A stretch of DNA of 13,948 nucleotides from an uncultured Christensenellaceae bacterium (GTDB lineage: Bacteria > Bacillota > Clostridia > Christensenellales > Borkfalkiaceae): the NCBI GenBank assembly GCA_910589015.1, contig CAJUSA010000025.1, positions 1-13,948 on the forward strand, written 5' to 3'. Of this stretch, positions 7,431-13,759 are shown piece by piece. Position 1 is the first letter of the stretch. Every line of letters starts with the position of its first letter. The position numbers and the translations under genes are program-made. The notes below the pieces were generated by a model that made no database searches, had not been told where the DNA came from, and saw only the letters and a program-made list of their open reading frames with translations.

Positions 7431-7463
7431 CGGTTTTTCGTTAATATTTTTTAAGAAGTTTTT

Positions 7464-7643
7464 TCACGGTTTGCGGGGTGGTATCGTGTAGGTGTATTCG
7501 CGGCGACATTTCGGGCAAAGAAAAACCGCGTTAATCAACCCGTCGCGCATATCGTATTTGCCGATTACGGCGCGATGTACGGGGCAACGCACGCTCCGCG
7601 TGTACCTTTCGTTTTGATTTTGCGGTGTTTTTTTGTCGTCCAT
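7464..7643 (-). CDS. Small zinc-ribbon-like protein, 59 residues
   Basis: ATG at 7643 lies two bases after the large terminase stop, with GGAGG seven bases upstream, inside the terminase gene. The product is basic and begins MDDKKTPQNQNERYTRSV. It has C20-P-V-H23 and C43-P-K-C46, two knuckles about 20 residues apart that could hold one zinc, as in compact zinc ribbons. The frame ends at TGA 7464. Nearby placement between terminase and portal suggests a nucleic-acid- or terminase-binding accessory, but this is inference. Very small zinc-ribbon proteins are common in phages and are often not annotated. Confidence 0.75.
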   Translation of the reverse strand: MDDKKTPQNQNERYTRSVRCPVHRAVIGKYDMRDGLINAVFLCPKCRREYTYTIPPRKP

Positions 7644-7645
7644 AT

Positions 7646-9514
7646 TTAGCCTCCGATTTTCGCCATAAATGCCGACTTGACTTCCCGCAACGCGGCGTAT
7701 GCGATTACTTTTGACATCGTGCCGTCAATCTTGTTGCCGATGTAGCCGTTTATTTTACAAGGCATTACAAACCCGTTTTTATCAACGCGGACGGCTGTGT
7801 TGCGGAAGTTCCAACGGCAAATATCGTTGTTGTTGTAATTGATAAGCCGCGCCCGTAAATCGGTTTCGATGTTGCGGGTCGGCACGTTAAGCGCGTCGGT
7901 CGTCATTCGTATTTTGCGCGGCACTTCTTTACCGAATTTTTGCGCGATTTCTTTCGCGAAGTCCTTTGCGTGCCATTCGTCGTAACCGACCGTAAGCGGG
8001 CGTATATTGTATTGCTTGAATATATCCCAAATGTAATTTGATACAACCGTATCGTCGATTACGTTGTCTTGCACAATGCGCACCAACCCCGCGTCCGCCC
8101 ATTCGATGTAATTCTTTTTTTCGGGGTTAGTGGGGGAGTCGGTCGATTGCCCGTCGCCCGCTTTAACCGCCGTAACAAAGTACATCGTATGCAAGTATTT
8201 GACGGGGTCGTTCGGGCGCATAAATAAAAACGTGCAAGCGCAAAGGTCGTTTGTTTCGGCAAGGTCGACCCCGACAACACACCAACAATGCGCAAAGTCG
8301 GCAATATCGAACGTGGCGGGACAATCAATGTATTTTTCCTCTAACCACGCGTTACTCGCTAATTGCTTGACGTTAAATTCCTTTGCAAGAATAAACGCTC
8401 GGTCGCTTCCGCTGTGGCGGGCGGTGTCGACTTTTTCCCGTAAATACGACCGCTTTTTCGATATGCCTAACATAGGATTTGACTTCGTCCAACTGCGCTC
8501 GTCGTTCCAAATTTCCGCCTCGCTGTCTTGCGTATATAGCCATATCAACCAACGCGACGGGTCGGTTTTCGCCTCGCCTTTAAGTGCTTCCCGCGCGTCG
8601 GATAGCCGCTCGTCAAGATAGCCGTCGCGCACAATGCCTTCGGTCGTGATTTCAAAATAAAGCGGCTCGTCCTGCGTTGATACCGATGTTTTAAGGGGCA
8701 ATATTGTTGAATTGTCCTTCATTTCGTGAATTTCGTCAACGACCGCAAGTGTAAGATTTCGACCTTCCTTTGCGCCCTGCTTCGCCGACATTATTTCGAT
8801 TGACCCCTTGTTTTGCTTCGAGAATTTGCCCGTTTTGCGGCGTTGCTTCGGGTTGCCGAAAAATATACCTTTGTTGTTTTTGCGGGTAACGCGCGATATT
8901 GCCCGCGACTCTTCCCGAAAAGCGTTGACGGCGTTAAATACGAGCGCGGCTTGCGCATAATCGTTTGACGCGCACATTACCGATTGCCCCATACCGCCGC
9001 AAAACCATTCGGCAAAGATAAGGGCGGCGACGAGCGGGGTTTTTCCGTTTTTGCGGGCGACAAGGAATAAAACCTCTTGAAAACGCCGCGCCCAACCCGC
9101 GCCGTATGACAACTCGGTATCGTAAACGTAAAACCCGAATATCGCCTCCGTAAATGCCTTTTGGAATAATTGCATTTTGAACGGTTTACCCGCGAAGGGG
9201 GCTTGAAAAAGTTTCATTTCGTTTTCGATAAATGCAATTCGTTTGTGCGCCGCTTTAAGTGTAAAACGGTATTTGCCGCCGCCCGCGAAAATATCTTGTA
9301 TCAACATTTCGAGCGTGGTTTTCAGTTCGCGCCCGACGACGATTTCCCCCGAACGGCAACGCTTGTAATATTCAATCAAAAAACTATGCTCGCCGTCGAC
9401 GGTTTCGCTTAATGCTTGCCAACCTGTAAGCGGGTCAATTTCGGGGTTTGCAAGCGTCCAATCTGCGGGGGCGGGCGTAGCCGCTTCCGTGCCGTTAATC
9501 GTTGTCGTCGTCAT
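7646..9514 (-). CDS. terL: Terminase large subunit (packaging ATPase and nuclease)
   Basis: The 622-residue protein has a Walker A-type motif ARKNGKT at residues 153-159 and Walker B LAVVDE at 256-261, followed by IHEM. The C-terminal nuclease shows the acidic positions expected for an RNase H-like fold: VGVDLAETND near residue 405, VGYDEWHAKDF later and NKIDGTMSKVIAYAAL near the end. It matches the Terminase_1 / HK97-type family in size and motif order. It cuts concatemeric DNA and pumps it into the prohead through the portal. The ATG overlaps the small-subunit gene by 20 bases and has no good ribosome-binding site, so coupled translation is likely. Confidence 0.95.
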   Translation of the reverse strand: MTTTTINGTEAATPAPADWTLANPEIDPLTGWQALSETVDGEHSFLIEYYKRCRSGEIVVGRELKTTLEMLIQDIFAGGGKYRFTLKAAHKRIAFIENEMKLFQAPFAGKPFKMQLFQKAFTEAIFGFYVYDTELSYGAGWARRFQEVLFLVARKNGKTPLVAALIFAEWFCGGMGQSVMCASNDYAQAALVFNAVNAFREESRAISRVTRKNNKGIFFGNPKQRRKTGKFSKQNKGSIEIMSAKQGAKEGRNLTLAVVDEIHEMKDNSTILPLKTSVSTQDEPLYFEITTEGIVRDGYLDERLSDAREALKGEAKTDPSRWLIWLYTQDSEAEIWNDERSWTKSNPMLGISKKRSYLREKVDTARHSGSDRAFILAKEFNVKQLASNAWLEEKYIDCPATFDIADFAHCWCVVGVDLAETNDLCACTFLFMRPNDPVKYLHTMYFVTAVKAGDGQSTDSPTNPEKKNYIEWADAGLVRIVQDNVIDDTVVSNYIWDIFKQYNIRPLTVGYDEWHAKDFAKEIAQKFGKEVPRKIRMTTDALNVPTRNIETDLRARLINYNNNDICRWNFRNTAVRVDKNGFVMPCKINGYIGNKIDGTMSKVIAYAALREVKSAFMAKIGG

Positions 9515-9842
9515 AAGCCGATAAATCGTCGCCGTCGTCGCCGTTTAAGCCGCCGAGCAATTCCTTGTTAAGTTTTTGCATTGCCGAAGTGTATTGCGCC
9601 ATATACTTGACCCGCGCCCGACCCGCCGCCGTTTCCCGCTGTATAGACGGGTTTTTCGGGTCGTAAATTATCGACGGCAATTCTTTGATTGCTTCCAAAC
9701 ACGCAAAAACCTCCGCGACCTTGCGGATAAGTTCGTCGTAAATTTGTAACTTGATTTCGTCCACGCCCGCCGCCTTGTATAAATCGACGAGCCGCTTGTA
9801 TTCGCCGTCGGCAAGCGTTTTTTTGTCTTTGCTTTTTTTCAT
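9495..9842 (-). CDS. terS: Terminase small subunit, P27 family
   Basis: The 115-residue product has the P27-type pattern: EYKRLVDLYKAAGVDEIKLQ at residues 14-33, a long central helix, then TAAGRARVKYMAQYTSAMQKL near residues 71-91. The C-terminus is a short very acidic tail (Asp-rich from residue 101), which may contact the large subunit. AGGAGG precedes ATG 9842. Small subunits recognise the packaging site and regulate the motor. Directly upstream of the large subunit and downstream of an HNH protein is the normal P27 setting. A second small-terminase-like protein lies upstream at 10665. Confidence 0.82.
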   Translation of the reverse strand: MKKSKDKKTLADGEYKRLVDLYKAAGVDEIKLQIYDELIRKVAEVFACLEAIKELPSIIYDPKNPSIQRETAAGRARVKYMAQYTSAMQKLNKELLGGLNGDDGDDLSAYDDDND

Positions 9843-9966
9843 TTCCGCCTCCTTTTTGGAATTTGAAAACTTTTCGCCCGAAAAGTCAAAACTTCGGTGT
9901 GAATTTTTTTTACCTGCGGCTTGGAGTCTTTTCGGGTTTCAAAAATTTTGCAAGGATAGGGGGGTA
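9843..9966 (-). other. 124-base gap between HNH and terS genes: candidate cos region
   Basis: No gene is seen here. It holds six C in a row on the minus strand (9964-9959), A/T-rich tracts, an 18-base palindrome at 9869-9886 and a further CTTTTCGGG copy on the plus strand at 9928-9936. In cos phages with an HNH protein and P27 terminase, the cohesive-end site often lies beside these genes. The cut position cannot be read from the sequence. Confidence 0.35.
9869..9886. repeat. Palindrome in the candidate cos region
   Basis: ACTTTTCG and CGAAAAGT flank a 2-base centre (CC on the plus strand). Two-fold symmetry suits binding by a dimeric protein such as a terminase subunit. It has no T-run after it, and the loop is too small for a good terminator. 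Confidence 0.65.
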
Positions 9967-10662
9967 TTATTCCGTATAACGTGCAAAATATTTTTCTATC
10001 CAACCGACAACCGCGTCGCGCGTTGCCGCTTGCTTGATTGTTTCGTGCGCCCGCTTGATACATTCCGCCTTCGATGTGTCGATGTGTACAAAGTTTATCA
10101 CGTCGGGCGGATATTCCCGCGCAAGACTGTCGCGGTCTATGCGGTCGGGATATGTGCCGATTATGTACGCGTCTTGCCAACGGCGGCGCGGCGTTGCCGT
10201 GCGTATTTCGTCAAGTAAATAATCACGCAAGGCGAACGCGACGCGCTTTGTTGCGTCGGGTTTATCATATTGCCCGCATACGCATATTGCGCCGTGTATT
10301 CGGTCAAGGTCGACAACAATATCGTTGCGTGTGGCAACGCTTTGTACATACGTTGATTTGCCCGCGCACGGTGCGCCGTAAACGACGTAAACGTGCTTTT
10401 GACCGACAACATTACCAAAACGCGCGTGCGCCGCGTTGTGGCAATCGTGGCACAATACTTCGATGTTTGCGGGGTTTAGCGTGATATTTACGTCGTCGAT
10501 GTTGTCGAGCGTAAGTTCGGTTATATGGTGCGGTCGCAATTCGTCAATATCGAATACGCCGCCGCAACGGGCGCAAATTCCGCCGCTTTTTATCTTGCAA
10601 TACTGCGCAAGCGTTAAATACTCTTTGCGGCAATAAAAGGCGTGTATCGGGTCAAGCGGCAT
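9967..10662 (-). CDS. HNH endonuclease fused to a P-loop kinase-like domain
   Basis: This 231-residue protein has two parts. Residues 1-85 are an HNH nuclease: C30-x-x-C33 and C71-x-x-C74-H75 to hold structural zinc, HH45-46 as the catalytic His pair, and N63/N66 near the second knuckle. Residues 90-231 are a P-loop domain with Walker A GAPCAGKST (96-104), DLD at 118-120 and an Arg-rich region near 159-161, as in small kinases of the polynucleotide-kinase or zeta-toxin type. HNH proteins beside terminases are needed for cos cleavage in HK97-like phages. The kinase could act on DNA ends, but that is inference. I chose ATG 10662, with GGGAGGG upstream; an in-frame TTG at 10680 would place that site inside the gene. 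Confidence 0.82.
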   Translation of the reverse strand: MPLDPIHAFYCRKEYLTLAQYCKIKSGGICARCGGVFDIDELRPHHITELTLDNIDDVNITLNPANIEVLCHDCHNAAHARFGNVVGQKHVYVVYGAPCAGKSTYVQSVATRNDIVVDLDRIHGAICVCGQYDKPDATKRVAFALRDYLLDEIRTATPRRRWQDAYIIGTYPDRIDRDSLAREYPPDVINFVHIDTSKAECIKRAHETIKQAATRDAVVGWIEKYFARYTE

Positions 10663-10664
10663 AA

Positions 10665-11261
10665 TCAAATACCCTCCCAACCGTCGGGCAATTTGCCCTC
10701 TTTTGCAAGTTCCAACGCCTTTTTGCGTAATTCGATTGCTTGCGGGTCGCGTGCAAATTCGCCCGAAAAACGGTTGATTAGCAAGAATTGTATCATACCC
10801 GCGTCGGGCTTTGCGTACTTGCGGTCGACGTATGTTTTGGTGTGCGGTTTGCCGTCGATAATGACCGTTGTCGTGTGGGTTTCCTCGTAGTAATAACCGA
10901 CCGCGACGCGGTATGCGTTATCGAGTAAGTCGGCTTTTCCCGCTTCGCGCGCGCGTAAAAGCGTTTCGGTTAGTTCGGGATAATCTTTTTTGTATTGCGC
11001 CCATTGCGTTTTACCCACGCCGTAAAATTTGCATATATCGCCTTCAGTAACCATACATCGCGCATAACGCTCTATATCCGCCAAATAAGGTAAAACCTTA
11101 TTTGCGTATTGTGATTTTGCGCCGCGTTTTCCCGTTTCTGCGGCGTTTTCCGCTTCGGCGGGCGGTTTTGCGTCCGCTTTCTTTCGAGCCTTGACGGGCT
11201 GTTTTTTGCCCTTTGTCGCGGCTGTTTTCTTTTCGGTGTCGTTTCGGGGTTGTTTCGGCAT
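10665..11261 (-). CDS. HTH small-terminase-like DNA-packaging protein
   Basis: The 198-residue product has a disordered Lys/Ala-rich N-terminus (about 1-48), like a nucleic-acid-binding tail. An HTH region follows: VTEGDICKFYGVGKTQWAQY near residues 72-91. Then come LTETLLRAREAGKADLLDNAYRVAVGYYY and TTVIIDGKPHTKTYVDRKYAKPDAGMIQFLL, a pattern I associate with small terminase or packaging proteins that recognise DNA. It starts with a perfect AAGGAGG spaced from ATG. The gene for the HNH-kinase begins right after its stop. Because a P27-type small subunit lies next to the large subunit, this may be a second packaging factor, a regulator or a displaced paralogue. Confidence 0.6.
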   Translation of the reverse strand: MPKQPRNDTEKKTAATKGKKQPVKARKKADAKPPAEAENAAETGKRGAKSQYANKVLPYLADIERYARCMVTEGDICKFYGVGKTQWAQYKKDYPELTETLLRAREAGKADLLDNAYRVAVGYYYEETHTTTVIIDGKPHTKTYVDRKYAKPDAGMIQFLLINRFSGEFARDPQAIELRKKALELAKEGKLPDGWEGI

Positions 11262-11285
11262 TATTGACCTCCTTGTTTCGGTATT

Positions 11286-11495
11286 TTATTTGTTGCCGAT
11301 GTCAAGCAAAATTTTTGAGAGAATAAAGCACGGCAAAACGGCAAGCGCGATTATAAGCGGCACGCACGCGCCGAGCCAAGATATGGGAGTCGCGCCGCAA
11401 AGTTTACAAACGACGAATATTGCCGATAGCGGCACGCAAACCACAATTACAAGCAACGTAACAACGTAAATTGCCGATATTATTTTTTTAAGCAT
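11286..11495 (-). CDS. Small membrane protein with two predicted helices
   Basis: The 69-residue product has a positively charged start (MLKK), a hydrophobic segment at about 6-31 and another at about 40-64, separated by a short loop with Cys-Gly-Ala. GGAGG lies six bases before the ATG, and the gene overlaps the DUF3850 gene by 16 bases. I do not recognise the family. Two-helix size would permit a holin or a superinfection-exclusion role, but location away from any lysin gene gives no support for either. Confidence 0.65.
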   Translation of the reverse strand: MLKKIISAIYVVTLLVIVVCVPLSAIFVVCKLCGATPISWLGACVPLIIALAVLPCFILSKILLDIGNK

Positions 11496-11746
11496 TTTTT
11501 ACCTCCGATTTTCTTGATACTTAAAACCGCCCAACCGTCGGTCAAGCCGACAAAGTCCTTCAAGATGTGCGTTATTGTTGCCGTAAGCCGCCGCCCCGTA
11601 TATTGCCCGTTTTTCCACTCGCGCAATATCAACATATCGCCGACGGCGTAATTTCGGTCGTCAAACCGCAATTCGTAAGTTTTTACGCCTTTATCAACTG
11701 CGGCGTAATATTCGGGTAAGATTTTCAAGTCGTGTATTTGTGCCAT
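11480..11746 (-). CDS. DUF3850 (ASCH/PUA-like) protein
   Basis: The 88-residue product begins MAQIHDLKILPEYYAAV and contains KTYELRFDDRNYAVGDMLILREW, the hallmark of DUF3850, a family related to ASCH domains. ASCH/PUA-like proteins bind RNA or modified nucleotides, so an RNA-binding or translation-related role is plausible but unproven. ATG 11746 has GGAGG seven bases upstream and overlaps the methyltransferase end by 22 bases. A frame running upstream to 12310 is only the shadow of the methyltransferase gene and is excluded. Confidence 0.8.
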   Translation of the reverse strand: MAQIHDLKILPEYYAAVDKGVKTYELRFDDRNYAVGDMLILREWKNGQYTGRRLTATITHILKDFVGLTDGWAVLSIKKIGGKKCLKK

Positions 11747-12483
11747 TTTGCGCCTCCGTGAATAAATAATTTTTCGACGCGCTTTTGCTTGTCGCGGTTG
11801 TTTAAGTGCGTCGTTATTTCGTGTTGCCAAATACAAACGAAGTCGTCGGGCGCGGTGTATTCGCTTACGATTACGATATGACCCGCCGCCGTTTGCTTCC
11901 TGCACCAATTCCAAAACTCCGCCGTATCGAATTTGCCGCCGCCGTAACCGATACCGTCCGAATACGGCGGGTCGCAATAAACAAGCACGCGCTCCCGTTC
12001 GGGGAGTCGCAATTCCCGATAATCGGCGTTGCCGACAAGGATATTGCGCAAGGCGGGTAATTGACGGCGAAAATTCTCGCGTGCTTCGATAAAGTAATTT
12101 CGCGTTTTGCCGCCTTTTATGACTGCCGTCGCGCCATAGCAACCGCCGTACACGCGGGCATTGTAAGAGCCGAATAAAAGCACCGCCGCCCGATACCAAC
12201 GGGCGTATTTGTCGGGGTTGTCGCGCACGTCGTAGTATTCGGCGCGGGTCGGCGTTTCCAATTCGTTCAAAAGTGCGGGGTTTTCGCGGCACGCTTCGAC
12301 GAGTTCGCATACAAGCGGGTCAATATCGTTGCCGAGCCTGTATTCGCATTGTATTTTATCAATCACGTTAAAACCGCCCGCAAACGGCTCGACGTACTGC
12401 TTGATGTTGTACGCGGATATGTAGCGTTGCAATATGGGGACGATTTCGTTTGCGATTTTTGCCTTACTGCCGATGTATTTCAT
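11725..12483 (-). CDS. DNA N6-adenine methyltransferase, Dam / D12 class
   Basis: The 252-residue enzyme has the D12-class layout: MKYIGSKAKI at the N-terminus, the SAM-binding EPFAGG at residues 32-37, GNDIDP at 51-56 and the catalytic DPPY at 171-174. Length fits the family. It would methylate adenine in a short target, often GATC for relatives, to protect phage DNA from host nucleases. AAGGAG precedes ATG, four bases after the replication gene. By eye the window has no GATC at all, so either the target differs or protection of GATC is no longer needed. The target cannot be told from sequence alone. Confidence 0.9.
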   Translation of the reverse strand: MKYIGSKAKIANEIVPILQRYISAYNIKQYVEPFAGGFNVIDKIQCEYRLGNDIDPLVCELVEACRENPALLNELETPTRAEYYDVRDNPDKYARWYRAAVLLFGSYNARVYGGCYGATAVIKGGKTRNYFIEARENFRRQLPALRNILVGNADYRELRLPERERVLVYCDPPYSDGIGYGGGKFDTAEFWNWCRKQTAAGHIVIVSEYTAPDDFVCIWQHEITTHLNNRDKQKRVEKLFIHGGAKWHKYTT

Positions 12484-12487
12484 TTTT

Positions 12488-13357
12488 TCACTCCTTGCGT
12501 TTCATTTTGACGTACACATACGCGCCCGTCGTGTATTCGCTTGTTTTTTTTGTGATGTCCGTCATTTGATAGCCCTTGTATAAGCCTTCAAAAACGGAAT
12601 AGGGGTTGACCTTGTCGTGCATAATGCGGTTTACCTTGCGCCGCGTAAACTTTGTGTCCGATACCGTGATTTGCGGCTTTTTCAAGTTCTTTGACGCGAC
12701 GTATCGTTTGAGTCCTTTCGGGTCTTTCATACAATACCGCGCCATACCCTCGTAACCGCTGTCGTCCGCAACGAGCCGACGTACATTGTTGCGCCCGCCG
12801 TTGCCCCATAAGTCCTCCATTTTGTCGCGGTCGGCAAAGTTCGTTACGAGGTGGTGGTGCATACGCTTTTTGCCTTTCTTTTCGTCGTTTTCAAATTCCG
12901 TCCAATAAACGTATTTGAGCGGCGGGAAGTGGTGTCGTTCGGCATAGTGTTTCAATCTGCGAATAAATTTTTGTACTTCGCGTTGCGCGTCCGCGTATGT
13001 TTTCGGCAAGTGGGCGTTATCGTATGTAAAGGTCGCCCAAAAGTCCGAGTCGGTAAAATTCGCATTGATAAGCCGTACAACAGTTTTAACCGCATTTTTG
13101 TAATTGAGTCGCTTTTGCGCTTCGCGGCTTTCCTTTGTTTTCCTTGCCCTTGATGTCGATGTGTGCGTGTCCCATATCGGGTAAACTTCGACTTCAAGCA
13201 CGTTGCCGCTTTTAATCGTCTTTGTACGATACTTTACGATGTGTGGGTCGGATAGCGATTGCAAGAGAGCGTCGCTTTCCGCGTCCCGCGCTTCGTCGCT
13301 GTATATCTCGTCAAAGTCGTATTTGTGCGGGTCGAGTGTGTAGTAGCGTTTTGCCAT
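12488..13357 (-). CDS. Rolling-circle replication initiator (HUH endonuclease, G2P/ORF2-like)
   Basis: The 289-residue protein has the three HUH landmarks in order: motif I WATFTYDNAHLPKT at residues 107-120, the metal-binding His cluster MHHHLVTN at 166-173, and the Tyr helix YEGMARYCMKDPKG at 202-215 with Tyr208 the likely nucleophile. This matches the REP_ORF2-G2P family of small phages and plasmids. It would nick one origin strand and hold its 5' end. I chose ATG 13357 because GGAGG precedes it; an in-frame start at 13393 lacks one. HUH initiators are less usual in tailed phages. No other replication gene is in view. Confidence 0.85.
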   Translation of the reverse strand: MAKRYYTLDPHKYDFDEIYSDEARDAESDALLQSLSDPHIVKYRTKTIKSGNVLEVEVYPIWDTHTSTSRARKTKESREAQKRLNYKNAVKTVVRLINANFTDSDFWATFTYDNAHLPKTYADAQREVQKFIRRLKHYAERHHFPPLKYVYWTEFENDEKKGKKRMHHHLVTNFADRDKMEDLWGNGGRNNVRRLVADDSGYEGMARYCMKDPKGLKRYVASKNLKKPQITVSDTKFTRRKVNRIMHDKVNPYSVFEGLYKGYQMTDITKKTSEYTTGAYVYVKMKRKE

Positions 13358-13469
13358 ATTGCCTCCGATAAATTGCTTTAACGTAAAAGACAAAGAATAG
13401 CCAAAAAAGCGGGGGACAACACGCGGGGGCTAAATGGGGAGTTTTCTTTCTAATCGAATTTACCAAACG

Positions 13470-13509
13470 CCCCCGATGTTTTCCCCCGCCGCCCCCTTTC
13501 TCGACCCCC
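13470..13509 (-). other. G-quadruplex-type motif, four G5 tracts
   Basis: On the minus strand G5 tracts lie at 13509-13505, 13496-13492, 13487-13483 and 13474-13470, with loops of 8, 4 and 8 bases. The symmetric spacing is striking. Confidence 0.65.
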
Positions 13510-13531
13510 TCAAAGTTTATCGCAAAGGGGG
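13492..13531. repeat. Inverted repeat CCCCCTTT / AAAGGGGG
   Basis: Eight-base arms at 13492-13499 and 13524-13531 flank 24 bases. The left arm overlaps the G5-tract motif, so the two structures would compete. Confidence 0.65.
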
Positions 13532-13633
13532 TATAAAGCGCGGGGCGCGTTGCCTGTTTATCCTGCTTGCGTCGTTGATACGATAATACTTCATTACGAG
13601 GACGCAAAAGCACGGTTTTTCGCTTGCAAAACA

Positions 13634-13662
13634 TTGACACTATGCCGCCGATGTGGTATAAT
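13634..13662 (+). promoter_or_regulatory. Perfect consensus sigma70 promoter on the plus strand
   Basis: TTGACA (13634-13639), 17 bases, then TATAAT (13657-13662). Both boxes and the spacing match consensus exactly. It fires against the direction of all visible genes, from the leader of the replication gene towards the ribbon-helix-helix gene. Confidence 0.85.
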
Positions 13663-13668
13663 AATATC

Positions 13669-13745
13669 GGTTTGGTTGACATAGTTTTGTGTCAAGTTTC
13701 GCGGGCGGTCGGAAGTGCCAATTTCGACCGCCCGTTCCTTGTCTT
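13669..13745 (+). ncRNA. Candidate antisense small RNA, about 75 nt
   Basis: A transcript from the perfect promoter would have two hairpins: TTGACA/TGTCAA at 13676-13695, then a 10-base-pair stem at 13702-13734. It would end before the stop of the opposing gene. It has no coding capacity and is complementary to the untranslated part of a minus-strand message running from the ribbon-helix-helix gene to the replication gene. This is inferred from the promoter and hairpins only. Confidence 0.6.
13702..13745 (+). terminator. Terminator of the plus-strand small RNA
   Basis: CGGGCGGTCG at 13702-13711 pairs perfectly with 13725-13734 across a 13-base loop. The following TTCCTTGTCTT is T-rich but not a clean run. 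On the minus strand no T-run follows. Confidence 0.6.
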
Positions 13746-13759
13746 AAATTGTGGTTTAT

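Larger units (their letters stand above)
13358..13633. other. Intergenic region upstream of the replication gene, candidate origin
   Basis: No gene is convincing here. It holds G5 and C5 tracts, inverted repeats and an A/T-rich GATAATAC stretch. Such structure near a HUH initiator could be a double-strand origin, but no nick site can be named. I see no clear minus-strand promoter for the replication gene in it. Confidence 0.35.

Noticed and set aside
11747..12310. Long upstream extension of the DUF3850 reading frame
   Set aside because: It lies wholly inside the methyltransferase gene in another frame, with Arg-rich shadow composition. The DUF3850 start has its own ribosome-binding site.
13394..13633. 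A minus-strand promoter for the replication gene
   Set aside because: TATTAT near 13580 has no acceptable -35 box 16-18 bases upstream, and other candidates have wrong spacing.
13311..13682. Minus-strand 123-residue frame upstream of the replication gene
   Set aside because: It overlaps the start of the replication gene in another frame and owes its Gly and Pro runs to G/C tracts. It shows no ribosome-binding site and no domain pattern.
13702..13734. Terminator of the ribbon-helix-helix gene on the minus strand
   Set aside because: The stem is perfect in both directions, but on the minus strand it is followed by CGAAACTTG with no T-run.
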